A stretch of 64,000 bases of DNA, from assembly GCA_013350285.1 (NCBI GenBank), contig JAAXWG010000005.1, positions 1 to 64,000 on the forward strand, given 5' to 3'. The translations under genes were made by a program, and so were the position numbers. Shown one piece after another: positions 20,982-34,102 of this stretch. The notes under the pieces are model-generated. The model made no database searches. It was not told the origin of the DNA and saw only the letters and a program-made list of their open reading frames with translations. The first letter of the stretch is position 1. Every line of letters begins with the position of its first letter. Source of the DNA: Candidatus Altimarinota bacterium (lineage in GTDB: Bacteria > Patescibacteriota > Gracilibacteria > BD1-5 > UBA6164).

Positions 20982-21857
20982 TTACTTTTGTATCAATCTG
21001 AGTAGATATTTTCAATAATTACTTTTAAGAAGTGGTTTTGCTAATTCTTCTAATTTTTCTTTTGAAATCCAACCGTTGAGATAGGCTATTTCTTCAGGAC
21101 AAGCAATTTTAAATCCCTGTCTTTTTTCTATTATTTCTATAAAATTACTTGCTTCTAGCATACTCTCATGAGTTCCTGTATCGAGCCAAGCATACCCTCT
21201 ATTGAGTATTTCTACTTTGAGTTTTCATTTTTTTAAATAAGCAATATGTATATCAGTAATTTCTAATTCTCATCTTTTTGATGGTTGTACTTTTTTAGCT
21301 ATTTCTATAGATTCATTGGTATAAAAATAGAGTCATGGAATAGCATAATTGGATTTTGGATTTTGAGGTTTTTCTTCTATTGAGATTACATTTTTATTGC
21401 TATCAAATTCTACTACTCATGATCTTTCAGGATCATTTACAGCATATCAAAATATATAAGCACTTCTTGTTTCTTTTACTTTTTCTTTAATATTTTGGAG
21501 AAGTAAAGAAAAACCTTGTCAGTAAAATATATTATCTCCCAAAATTAAACAAATATCATCATCTCAAATGAATTTTTCGCCAATTATAAAAGCTTCTGCA
21601 AGTCAATTTGGTTTTTCTTGTATTTCATAATAGAGCTTAATTCACCATTTTTTTCCGTCTCATAAAAGTTTTTTGAAACCTGATTGATCTTCTGGAGTCG
21701 TAATAATAAGAATATCTTGTATTCCTGCAAGCATCAAAGAGGAAAGGGGATAGTAAATCATCGGTTTATCATAAACAGGCATAAGCTGTTTACTGATAGC
21801 TTGAGTTATAGGATAAAGTCTTGTTCCGCTTCATCAAGCGAGGATTATTCATTTCAT
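20982..21857 (-). CDS. rmlA: Glucose-1-phosphate thymidylyltransferase RmlA
   Basis: 291 residues, usual length. Makes dTDP-glucose from glucose-1-phosphate and dTTP. The N-terminal signature [18 protein letters not shown] has its glycines partly as [49 protein letters not shown] and [10 protein letters not shown] follow in order. The ATG at 21855-21857 is chosen since it gives the conserved MKG start; another ATG five bases downstream is in a different frame. Confidence 0.95.
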
Positions 21858-21886
21858 AAAAAAAAATTAAAGAAAATAGTAATTAA

Positions 21887-22837
21887 TTATTTATTTAAAT
21901 AAAAATGTATTGTTTTTACAATTCCATCTTCAAATTTTATTTTTGGGATCCATCCAAGTTCATTTTTTATTTTTGTCGCATCAATTGCATATCTCATATC
22001 ATGTCATTTTCTATCTTCTACAAAATCTATAAAACTTTCATCTTTTTTCATTTCTTTCAAAATAAGTTTTGTGATTTCAAGATTTGTATATTCATTATTT
22101 CCACCAATATTATACATACTTCAATTTTCTGCTTTTGTAAAAACTTCCCAAATAGCATCACAATGATCTTCTACATAGAGCCAGTCTCTTATATTTTTAC
22201 CATTTCAGTAGAGAGTAACTTTTTTGTTATTCTTGAGAAATTCTATAAAATGAGGAATAAGTTTTTCACTATCTTGATTTGGTCAATAATTGTTACTACA
22301 TCTTGTGATAACATATTCTATTCAAAAAGTTCTTCCATAAGCTTTTACAAGTAAATCACTTGATGCTTTTGATGCACTATAAGGACTTGATGGATTTATT
22401 GGAGTGGATTCAGTAAAAAATCATCCTTCTGGAATATCACCATAGACTTCATCAGTAGAAATATGATGAAATCTATTGAGGGAAAATTTTTTATGTGCTT
22501 CAAGTAAATTTTGTGTTCCTATTACATTTGTTTCTGTGAAAATAAAAGGATTTTTGATACTATTATCTACATGAGATTCAGCAGCAAAATGAATAATATC
22601 TGTTGGATTATATTTTTTATAAATTTCTTCTACTTTTTGTTTATCTCTGATATCTACTTTTTCAAAAAAATAATTTGAAGAATTTTTTACTTCTTCACTG
22701 ATATTTTCTAATTTTCAAGCATAAGTGAGAGCATCAATGTTTATAAAATCAATATTTTTATTTCATAATACATATTTATTTAAAAAATTTGATCCTATAA
22801 ATCAAGCTCATCCTGTTATTATAATTTTTTGCTTCAT
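21887..22837 (-). CDS. rmlB: dTDP-glucose 4,6-dehydratase RmlB
   Basis: 316 residues, slightly short of the usual 330-360. Converts dTDP-glucose to dTDP-4-keto-6-deoxyglucose with bound NAD. The Rossmann loop is ITGGAGFIGSNF (two Gly as UGA). [22 protein letters not shown] (catalytic Asp-Glu), [14 protein letters not shown] (YxxxK) and TRCSNNYGPNQ are all intact, followed by [13 protein letters not shown]. The stop is 30 bases from the rmlA start. Confidence 0.95.
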
Positions 22838-22838
22838 A

Positions 22839-24359
22839 TTAATTTTTTAGTTTTCTTATATTATTCAATTCTTTCATAAATAAACTAAACTCTTTATAAT
22901 TAAAAAACCCAAAAATACAAAAATAAATTATACTTATAATTGTGACAAAAAATAAGCTATCAAGTCTTCAAAGATTTTGTAAAAAAGGATGTATATAAAA
23001 ATATATTCATCATCATAAAAGACTTAAAAAGAGGATATTTTTTGTAAGAAAGATGAAATCAAATTTTGATTTAAAATCTTTTCCAAGTTTTATTTCTGAG
23101 AGTATCCGTATGACAAACCATCAAATTCATGTTGCAAGACTTGAACCTGCAACTCAAAGCATTTTTATAAGTATATAATTTGTAATAATATTTATTATGA
23201 CAGCAATGAGGATAATATGTATTCTTTCTTTTACTTTTCCTATACCTGCCATTATATTGAAATTTACTTGAAGCAAATAATTAAAAGTGAGAAGAAGAAT
23301 AGAATATTTTAATATTACTCAGGACATAATATATTTTTCTCAAAAAAGAATAAAAGCTATTTTTTCAGCAAAAACAAAAAATAATATATTGAAAGCAATT
23401 CAAATACTGAGGAAATTTTTGTTGAAAAGAGTTTTTATTGAATTTATTTTATCATATTGTTTTTTGCTATGAAGTTCTGAAAAAACAGGAAATAAAAGAG
23501 CAAATATTGGTCAAATAATCATAAAAGGAATAGAAATAATACTTAAATAATTGGTATAATATCAAGCATCTTTTGTTCAAAGCATATAAATAATCATTTG
23601 CATATCTATTTGTCCCAAAAGAGTTCATGCCTGAGCTCATAAAAAAACAAGAAGTGCATATTTAAATATCGGATAAAACATTTCTTTACTCCAAATTATT
23701 TTTTCTCATCTTAAATAATTTTTGAAATAATGTTTATAAAAAAGAAAAATTGCCACAAATATGCCTATAAAGAGTCATACAATCCAAGCATAACTGTAGC
23801 TTATAATAGTTCATTTTCAAGTGAAAAAAAGAAAAAGAGTAAAAAGTACTAAAACCCCCATTCTCCAAAGATCCATTATTTTATTATAAAAAGTATTTTG
23901 TATTGCCATAAAAAAGGTAGCAATAACTTCAAATATATTGATTCAAAGGAAATAAAGAGCAAAAATTTGCATTATCTCCTTTGCTACACTTGATTTAAAA
24001 TAATGACTTGCTAAAAAATCTGCTCAAAAGAAAAAGAATAAAGCAATAGAAATTCAAGTAATTATCTGAGCAAGAAATGCATAGGCAATAATGGTTTTTA
24101 CTTTATCATATCGTTTTTGTTGTATGTATTCTGGGACAAAATGGTTAATACTTTCACTCATTCATAAATCATTGTAAGCAGTTACCATACTTATAAGACT
24201 TATAATTCAATAAAGAACTCAAACTTCAGAAACACTGAGCTCTTGAGAAACTACAATTTTCACTATATATCCCATAGGAGCAATAATATAGGAAAATATG
24301 TACAACCATATTCCTTTTTTTATAAATTTTTCGGCAAGACTATTGTGTTCTTCTATCAT
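22839..24359 (-). CDS. Polysaccharide flippase (Wzx/MATE-like)
   Basis: 506 residues, almost wholly hydrophobic with about 12-14 predicted membrane segments, the layout of polysaccharide-biosynthesis flippases (MOP superfamily). Begins with a short polar stretch LAEKFIKKGIWLYIFSYIIA. An internal MITAYNDLGMSESINHFVPE-like segment (near residues 60-80) is typical for the family. Likely flips lipid-linked repeat units across the membrane. Located between ugd and rmlB, with its stop one base before the rmlB start region. Confidence 0.87.
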
Positions 24360-24378
24360 ACTCTATTAAGTAATTTTG

Positions 24379-25707
24379 TTATTTTCCTATTCATTCATAG
24401 ATAAATCCATATTTTTCTATATTTTCTTTTTCCCAGATATTTCTTCCATCTATTATTATATTTCATATCATTTTTTCTTTTATTTTTCAAAAATCAGCAA
24501 TTCTAAATTCATCCCATTCTGTAAGCAAGAAAAGAACATCTGCATTTTCAAGAACTTCATACATATCCTCTTCAAAGAAAAATATGTGTTCTTCTCATTG
24601 AAAAATATTTTTCATTTGATTTGCTCATTCTTTGTCAAAGCAAGAAATTTTTGCGACTCATTCTTTGAGAAGTTCTTTTATAATATCAATACTTGGAGCT
24701 TCTCTTGTATCATCTGTTTTTGGTTTAAAAGTCAGCCCCCAAATGGCAATATTTTTTCAAGCAATATTTTTTTGATATTTTTGATATTTTTTTATAGGAA
24801 GAGTTTTTTGTTTTTCGTTTACTTCTTCTGTTGCTTTAATTATTTTGAAATCAAAGTCATAATCTTTCCCTGTTTCTATAAGGGCTTTTATATCTTTTGG
24901 AAAACAACTTCCCCCATAACCAATTCCTGCATGAAGAAATCTATTTCCGATCCTTTTATCAAGTCCCATTCATTTAGAAATATCTTCAATATTCGCTCCG
25001 ACTATTTCCGCAAAGTTTGCGATTTCATTGATAAAACTAATTTTTGTAGCAAGAAATGAATTTGATGCATATTTTATAAGTTCTGCTGATTTTATATCCG
25101 TAAAAACGATACTGGAATAATTTCTCAAAATAGGTTTATAAATATTTCCCATATATTCTTTTGCTTTTTGTGTTTCTACTCCACAGACAATTCTATCAGG
25201 AAGCATAAAATCTTTTATAGCCGTTCCTTCCCTCAAAAACTCCGGATTAGAAACAACATCAAATTCTTTTTTTTCTTTTCTTTTTTCTATTTCTTCTTGA
25301 ATTATATTTTTGCAAATTTTTCAAGTTCCAACAGGAACGGTAGATTTATTAACAAGGATTTTATATGAATTTATGTATTTTCAAAAAGTTCTTGCTACAG
25401 CTTCTACATATTGTAAGTCAGCTTTATTATGATTTTCTTTATCTGGTGGAGTTCATACCGCATTAAAAATAATATCTCAAAATTCTATACCAAGTTTTGC
25501 ATCAGTGGTAAAAAGAAGTCTTTTATGAGCATAATTATTTTTTACAATTTCTTCAAGTCCAAATTCATAGATAGGGATAATTCATTTTTTGAGATTTTCT
25601 ATTTTTCTTTCATCGACATCAACACACATTACCTCATGTCCTATTTCTGCAAAACAAGCTCCAGAAACAAGTCCTACATATCCAGTTCAAAAAATAGCAA
25701 TTTTCAT
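24379..25707 (-). CDS. ugd: UDP-glucose 6-dehydrogenase
   Basis: 442 residues, usual length. Oxidises UDP-glucose to UDP-glucuronate with two NAD+. [20 protein letters not shown] is the Rossmann start (first loop Gly as UGA), VGTPP and KSTVPVGT follow, then [31 protein letters not shown] with the catalytic Cys, and [17 protein letters not shown] in the C-terminal nucleotide-binding domain. First gene of the polysaccharide operon; the promoter should lie in 25708-25820. Confidence 0.96.
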
Positions 25708-25755
25708 AAAAATAAAAGATTAAAAATAAAAAAGAGTCGTAGTAAAAATTTTTTG

Positions 25756-25794
25756 TCATTTCGAGTGAAGTGAAAGGAAATCAAGAAATCTTTT
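25756..25794. repeat. GTCATTTCGAG...AGAAATC repeat element
   Basis: Reads GTCATTTCGAGTGAAGTGAAAGG... and ends AGAAATC; its ends match, in opposite orientation, the hairpin at 41742-41764 (GATTTCT...GAAATGAC). It lies in the gap between ugd and the malic enzyme gene. Confidence 0.5.
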
Positions 25795-25820
25795 TTAGCA
25801 CAAAATATCTAAAAGATAAA

Positions 25821-26984
25821 TTATTCTTTAATTGCTTTTGCCACTACTTTTGCTACTCCTTTATCAAAAGGAGAAGGAATAATTTTTTTTGGATTTGGGT
25901 TTTTTACATATTCCGCCAAATTTTTTGCAGCATTGATTTTCATTTCATCTGTTATTTTTTTTACTTTATTTTTCAGAGCTCAAGCAAAAATTCATGGAAA
26001 AACAAGAACATTATTGAGTTGATTTGGATAATCACTTCTTCCCGTTGCTACTATCTTTGCTCCTGCTTCATAGGCGAGATCTGGAGAAATTTCTGGTGTT
26101 GGATTTGCCATTGCAAATATCATTGGATCTTTATTCATTGATTCGACCATTTTTTTTGAAACAATATTTCATTTTGAAACTCAGATAAATATATCTCTTC
26201 CTTCCATCGCTTCTTGAAGTCATCATTTAATACAAGATTTACTATTGGGATCAAGTATACATGCAGTATTTGTCATATCTGTAAGCATTTCTTTTACTGG
26301 ATTGAGTCATTCTCTTCATTTATAAATAGTTCCAACCGTATCAACCATAACAATGTCTTTTATTCCATAGTGAAGGAGAAGTTTAGCAATAGCAACTCCT
26401 GCTGCTCCTACTCCATTGATAATTACTTTTACTTCTTCTTTCTTTTTCTTAGTAATTTTTAATCCATTTATAATTCCTGCAAGGACCACAATAGCAGTTC
26501 CATGTTGATCATCGTGAAATACGGGAATATCAAGTTCTTCTATCAGTCTTTGTTCTATTTCAAAACATCTCGGAGCACTAATATCTTCTAAATTAATTCA
26601 TCAAAATCAAGGAGAAATAAGCTTGATAGTTTTTATTATTTCTTCGGTATTTTTGGTATCAAGAACAATAGGAAAAGCATTTACTCAACCAAATTGTTTA
26701 AAAAGTACACATTTTCATTCCATTACAGGGAGGCTTGCTTCAGGACCTATATCTCCAAGTCCAAGTACTGCTGTTCCATCACTAATAACAGCAATAGTAT
26801 TTCCTTTTATAGTATAGTCATAAACTTTTTTCTTATCTTTTGCTATCTCAAGACATGGTTCAGCGACTCACGGAGTATAGGCAAGACTTAAATCTATTTT
26901 ATTTTTGAGTCTCACTTTTGAAATAGTTTCTATTTTTCAGGCAAGTTTTTTATGAAGTTTTATACTCTCTTTTGCATAGTCCAT
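25821..26984 (-). CDS. NAD(P)-dependent malic enzyme
   Basis: 387 residues, the short bacterial type. Oxidatively decarboxylates malate to pyruvate and CO2. Clear motifs: YTPGVAEPC near the start, [47 protein letters not shown] (metal binding) and the NAD loop [14 protein letters not shown], then [11 protein letters not shown] and [17 protein letters not shown]. It is the only central-carbon enzyme in the window, in an organism group that often lacks most central metabolism. Divergent from the GT-C gene at 27081. Confidence 0.95.
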
Positions 26985-27042
26985 ACTTATATACTTTAGG
27001 AAATAAAAAAATATTTTCTCTTTATATTTTAAAAAAAAAATC

Positions 27043-27048
27043 TATAAT
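27043..27048 (+). promoter_or_regulatory. Candidate -10 box upstream of the GT-C gene
   Basis: TATAAT 33 bases before the ATG, in the 96-base divergent spacer with the malic enzyme gene. The -35 region is poor. Confidence 0.35.
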
Positions 27049-27080
27049 CCAAAATAGATTTTAAAAATTAATTTTTATTT

Positions 27081-30000
27081 ATGATTAGATTGCTTTTTAG
27101 AACTTTTTTTGTTTCTTTATTTGCTCTTGTAGTAATGTTTTTTTATTATGTTACTTTTTCTTTTCATAAAGAAAATTTTGATGGATATTTCTTTTATGGA
27201 ATATTTATTTTTTTAGCTTATATTGGATATAAGTTTTATTATTATTTTAAGGACGATAAAAAAGTAATTTTTACTCCATGGACTTTGCTTAATCTTTTTT
27301 TGATTCAACTTTTTATTTTTTGTCTTAGTTTTTTTCATTTTAATACTATTGCTGTTTGAAATGGAATATTACTTTTTCTAAAAATATTATTTTTTCTTAT
27401 TCTTCCTATTTTCTTAAGTTTTTTATTTTATAGCAGTTGATATACTTTACTTTCTTATAAAAAATGATTTCAAGAAGAGGGGAAAATTTTTAAAATTTTT
27501 ATATCCTATGGTATTGGAATATTTTTATTTATTAGTTTCTTATCTATTGCCTGATTTCTTTGATTTTATACTCTTTGGAGTTTTCTTATAATTGTATTGT
27601 TATTTCTTGTTTTTTCATTTAGAGAGTTTTTTGCTTCTTTTAAAAAAATTTGAAATTTGCAAATGGTTTTTGATAATCATCAATTTTGATCAGACAATTT
27701 TATAAAAAAATTCCAACCCTATCTTCTCTCATCAGAATTTCTTTTTCTTATAATAACAGCTCTTCTCTCAGTAAATTTTATCAATATTATGAGACCTTTT
27801 CCGATAGGTTGGGATGATTTGGGAGTATATATGAACTATGCAAACCAAATAGCCTATACCTGAGAAATTTTTTCTTTTTGACAGATGATATCTTGGCAAG
27901 TATTTACAGGAATTTGATTTTTATTTTGAAGTAGTACACAGGCTTTTTTTATAAATAGTTTTTCTTGACTCTTAATATCTATTTTTTTAACACTTTTTAT
28001 TCATTCTTTTTTAAATAATTCAAAACAAAAGAAAACATTTTTTAATATTCCTCTTCTTGTAACGGCTATTTATATTTCTCTTCCTATGGCTATTTTTCAT
28101 TTTGCAAAAGATATGAAGCTTGATCAAGGACTTTTTCTTATCAGCATGATAGCTCTTTATTCTCTTTATTATCTTTTTTATAAAAAAGAGAAATTAGAAA
28201 AATGAGCAGTATTTTATTTCTTTCTTATAGGAATATTACTTGGATTTACATTTTCTATAAAATTAACAAGTTTACTTCTTATTTCTGCTTCTTTTGGTCT
28301 TTTCTTTTTTTACAAGCTTGGATTAAGTGGTTTTTTATGATTTTTATGAATCTTTTTTGCTCTTTTTACAAAGTTTCATTTATGGGATTTTATGAGTGTT
28401 GTGTATCCAAAAAATGATATTCAATTTGTAAATAATTTTTCTCTTGTCTCTTTTGTTTTTTGATTATTGTTTTTATGATATTGATTTAAAAAATACAAAA
28501 ATATTCATCATTTTCTTTTGTTTTTTGTAAGTTTACTTCTATGAATCATCGTTTCATTAATTCCTTGGATTTCTTACAATATATCTACTATAAAATCGTG
28601 AAATATAAATATCTGAACTCTTATTTCTTGAGAGATGAAAATATTTACACCTGATTATACACTTATTCATTCGCAAAAACATTTAGATTCTTTAGAAAAT
28701 AAGGCAGTAATGAGTAATGAATGAATATCTTCAAATGAGGATTTAGGAAGATATTTTTGATATGAAAAAGGAATAAATAATTATGTGAAACTTCCTTGGA
28801 ATCTTACAATGCAAGCAAATCAAAGAGGAGAATTTACGGATATAAGTTATATTTTTCTTGCTTTTCTTCCATGACTTTTTCTTTTTCTTCCTTATAGAAA
28901 AAAATATTATCATGTGTTTATTTATTTCCTTCTTTTATTTGCTGTTTTTCTTTTTGTGCTTAAGGGGAGTTCTTTGTTTTTTAGCAATATTTTTTCTTCA
29001 CTTACTCTTCCTTTTTGATATATATTTTTATTTTTATTTTTTGTCATAAATATATTGTTTTTTATTTTTTCTCTTGATATAAAAAATCATAAAAATCTTG
29101 AACTTTTTGTTTTTAATTTTGTTTTTTCTTCTTTTTATGTTTTCTTATGGTTAATCTCTGCTTTTTGAATAGTTTGGTATGGGATTATCATGTATCTTAC
29201 TTTTCTTGTATCTTTTGCTTTTTGACTCTATTATCTTTTTTCTTACGATGAAGAGGAAGAAAAGATAAAGCTACAGGTAAGATTTTTTTGTAGTTTTGTA
29301 GTCTTTTTTCTTATAATTTTTTATTTTTTCAATTCAGCAATTCCCCATCTTTTTATTAATCTAAAAACAGCTTGATATACAGAATATAAGCTTTGAAAAA
29401 TGAATGAGAATGAAGCAATATTTTCTACTCATCCTGAGTATTTTGATTTTCTTTTTGAAATGAATATAGATAAAGAAAAACAAGAAATACTTATAAATTC
29501 TCTTAAAAAAGAATTAAGCGATTATATTTCAACTACACAATATGCTCAAAATATTTTACCTATTTTGGAAAAAATACATGGAGCAAAATGATTAGAAGCA
29601 TTTTTGTGAGAATTATCTCTCTATGAAAATGTGGATATAAATGTGAGAAGAGAAGCTAAAAGGATAAGAAATAAGCTTTATAAATCTATTGTCCATCCTT
29701 CTTTAGATATGAAAAGTAATGCCATTATTTATAGAGTGGGAACTTTTATGAAATATTTTATTTCTGATAATGTATATAGGCTCTATGATGATAGTTTGCT
29801 CTTTAATTTTGATAAATATATGTATGATGAAACCAATATAAATACATGAATAGAAAGAATAAAAAAATTAGGAATGTCTTATATTTTGGTAGATTTAAAT
29901 GCGGCAACAATAGATAAAAGTCCTGATGGAGATCTTACAAAAAGATATGAAGAAATGTTGAAAAGTTTTACTTCTGATAAACTAGAACTTGTAGGAAGTG

Positions 30001-30338
30001 ATAGTATTTGTCTTATGCTCGCTTTAGAAGATTATAAAAATTCTTCAAGAAAAGAAGCTGATTTAGATGAATATATGAAATATGCATGAGTAAATTATGA
30101 TAGTATGGATAAGCATTGAAATGAATTATTGCGATCACAAAAACTTTCTTCTTGTTATACAAAGATTAATAATCTCGTAGCAAGTGGAAGTATAAATAGC
30201 ACAAAACATCCTTATTTGTTATGAATTTATACTTATTTAAAAAGTGAAAATAACTCTCTCAAAACAGAAGAAGATTATACAAGATTTTATATGCAATATA
30301 TTCCTTCTTGATACAAGGTGCTTTTTAGGATAAAGTAA
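27081..30338 (+). CDS. Large multi-spanning membrane protein, probable GT-C glycosyltransferase
   Basis: 1085 residues. About the first 760 hold many hydrophobic helices. After the N-terminal helices comes an extracytoplasmic loop MRPFPIGWDDLGVYMNYANQ, whose acidic pair after a helix is the kind of site GT-C enzymes (PMT/ArnT/PglB-like) use for polyprenyl-phosphate sugar donors. The last ~320 residues are soluble and charged. Proposed role: transfer of a lipid-linked sugar or glycan outside the membrane, fitting the nearby polysaccharide genes and the DPM1-like fusion at 8744. No exact family is recognised. Confidence 0.65.
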
Positions 30339-30436
30339 GAAAGAAGATTATGATAAAATCCTTACAATTGTTCAACTTTTTGTAGAAAATGGAGGAACAA
30401 TAACTTTTGAAGAGAAAACGGAATAGAATTTTTTTC

Positions 30437-32194
30437 TTAAAAAGAAAGTATATTTAAAATTTTTCTCTTTATAGGATTTTTTGTAGTATATCTTTTTACT
30501 GTTTTTATAGCTTTTTTTAGACCATCATTATAATTACCTCAAAAACTTTTATCAAATTCTTCACTAAAAGGAATAAAAATATGTATTGTTTCACCTATTT
30601 TCCCTTTATTTTTATTTATCATTTCTTCTGAATTATCTTTTCTTGTTTCAGCAGTTTCTAGATTATTTATTCTATCAGAAAATTTTCATTCGCAGGCTAT
30701 TTTTATAATTTCGTTTATTTCATCTTCATTATTTTCATTTAAATTTATTTTTATTCATTCATTTTTTAAGTTTGTGATATTTTTTTCTAGATTTTCTTTA
30801 AAACTTTTAAGACTTCTGAAATGCTCCATATATTTTTTATTTCTTTCTTTTTTATATTTATCTTCTATTTCTTCATAATATTGCATATATTTAGCAAATT
30901 TTTCAAGAGTCATTCATAAAGGAAGCTCTTTTTCTATATTTTCTCTCTCATTTTGAGAAAGAGTTTTATAAGGATTATAAGTTATTTTATTTATTATTTC
31001 TTGAGAAAACTTAGTTTTTTCTCTTATTATAGTATTTTCTTCTCATTTAAAAATATCTTTATATTTTTTATAAATTTTTTCATACTTTATTTTAATTCTT
31101 TTATTATCATTTAAAAGTCATGATTTTTCAAGACATTCTTTTTTAGTTTGATATTCCTTATCATCCTCTTTTATATGATTAAGAACAGAATCTTTACTAA
31201 TAGAATAAACAGCAAGAGCAATTTTTTCTCAAAAAAATGAACGGAGAGTGCGAAAATCTATATCTGTATCTTCTATAATGTCGTGAAGTAAGGCAACAAG
31301 AAAAGCATCAAATGTTTTATTTTTTGAATATCTTATTATATTAAAAGCAGAATTTCTTAGATGTTCAAAAAAACGACTTCTATCATTTCTTAGTATTTCT
31401 TGAAATTTCCATTTTGAAAGAGCATAAGCATGTTTTACTTTATTGAGATATATTCAAGCTTCCTCATATTCTTCTTTTCATTTGAAAAAATTTCTATAAG
31501 CCTCTCGTAAAAGGAATTCTATAGATCGTACAGGACTTCTCTCTTTTTTATTACTAAAACTATTATCAAGTCTAGAGAGAGTAAAATTATTTTCTTTTCA
31601 TAAAGTAGGGAGTCTAGAAGGTCATTTTTCTCTTTTTCTTTGACCTAAAATATTAACTATTTCTTTTTGAAAAAACATTTCCCATTCATTTGGAATTTCT
31701 GAAATTTGTGCTTTACTTTTATAATTAACTTGTTTTTGACTTATAGTAAAATGTTGTTTTTTACTTTCTTCAAACATTTCTTCTCAGAAAGTATTTTTGA
31801 TTGCATGATGAAATTCTTCTCATTCTTCACCTTCTCTAAGAGAAAGAAGATTATTTATAAGTGTAGCTATAAGATAATTAAGACCTTTCCCTTTTGTATT
31901 ATCAAAATTTTTATTATCTAAAAAACTTTGAATAATTCATAAAAAATATTGAAATTTTTCTCTATATTCTTTTCAAAACATTTGAGAATAAATATCTTCT
32001 CATAGAGCAAAAATTTCATTAAATTCTTGCATCTTATAGCGATTTTTTTCCTCAGGAGAATCATAAAAATCAAGCTCTCAAAAAAGCTTGTTATATACAT
32101 CTCCCCGCCAATATTCTATTTCTCTTTTCGGAGAAGAGAGATATCGTATGACTCAGATTTTTTTCCAAACATCAAATCTTTTTTCTTTGCTCAT
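30437..32194 (-). CDS. HD-domain protein related to RelA/SpoT hydrolase domain
   Basis: 585 residues. In the middle (about residues 270-350) is an HD phosphohydrolase core: SRFFEHLRNSAFNIIRY, then FDAFLVALLHDIIEDTDID, with HD and the ED pair typical of (p)ppGpp hydrolases of the SpoT type. Long, highly charged N- and C-terminal regions show no synthetase motif. It may hydrolyse (p)ppGpp or a related nucleotide. Its coding direction converges on the GT-C gene. The link to SpoT rests on this one domain. Confidence 0.68.
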
Positions 32195-32262
32195 AAAGAA
32201 AACTTATAAGAGATTTTAATATAAGGAATTCTAAAAATATTGCAAATTTATTTTTTTATTTT

Positions 32263-33441
<1,179 letters not shown>

Positions 33442-33446
33442 AATTT

Positions 33447-34100
33447 TTATTTATCATCATCTAAATTTTTTTTGAGGTCATCTATTGAAATTTTTGTTTT
33501 TAAATGTTCTATATTTTCTTCTCTTTTTTGTTCTCTTTCTTCTTTTTGAGTTTTTGTAAAAAATTTATTTTTATAAAGTACATCAAGCATAGCATGGTGC
33601 CATTCAGGATCTTTTATTTTTATACTTTTTATTGTTTCAATTTCAGTTTTTACTTTTCCTCATTTTTCAAAAAAATCATCTCTTCAGAGATTATCAATAT
33701 CGGCATCTTTTATAATTGCTTCAAATATATCTTTAGGCTCTTTATAGTTTGGATTTGTTGCTAAAATAATTCTTTCTATTTCTTTTATTTTTTCATCAGA
33801 ATACAGCATCGTTTTTAAAAAATTTTCTGCTATTTTTGCTCCTATTATTTCATTTTCATCATAACGAACAACGAATCCTGTATCATGAAATAGTGCAGCA
33901 AGACCAATCATTTCTCTATCTTCATCATTTAGTCCTTCTTTTTTTGCAAGATAAGTACTTCTTTCATAGACATCAAGGGTATGTTCATATTGATGATAGT
34001 AGAGATCATCAAGACTCGTAAGAAGTTTGTTTATATATAATTTTGCTTCTTCTGTTATATTTTTAGGAGGAAGAGCTTTTATTTTTCACTTTATTTCCAT
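33447..34100 (-). CDS. HD-superfamily phosphohydrolase
   Basis: 217 residues. The HD pattern is visible: YHQYEHTLDVYERS (first His), MIGLAALFHDTGFVVRYDENE with the HD pair, and AIIKDADIDNLGRDDFFEK with the last Asp. Such proteins hydrolyse phosphate esters or nucleotides. Similar to predicted HD hydrolases of about 200 residues; substrate unknown. Lies 5 bases after the tgt-side gap and 2 bases before the RseP gene's stop, suggesting one operon rseP-HD-tgt. Confidence 0.83.
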
Positions 34101-34102
34101 AC

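Noticed and set aside
30339-30436. A short reading frame after the GT-C gene (ending VENGGTITFEEKTE) that could be its frameshifted C-terminus.
   Set aside because: No family information supports it and the GT-C stop is clean; it may be chance in a 98-base gap.
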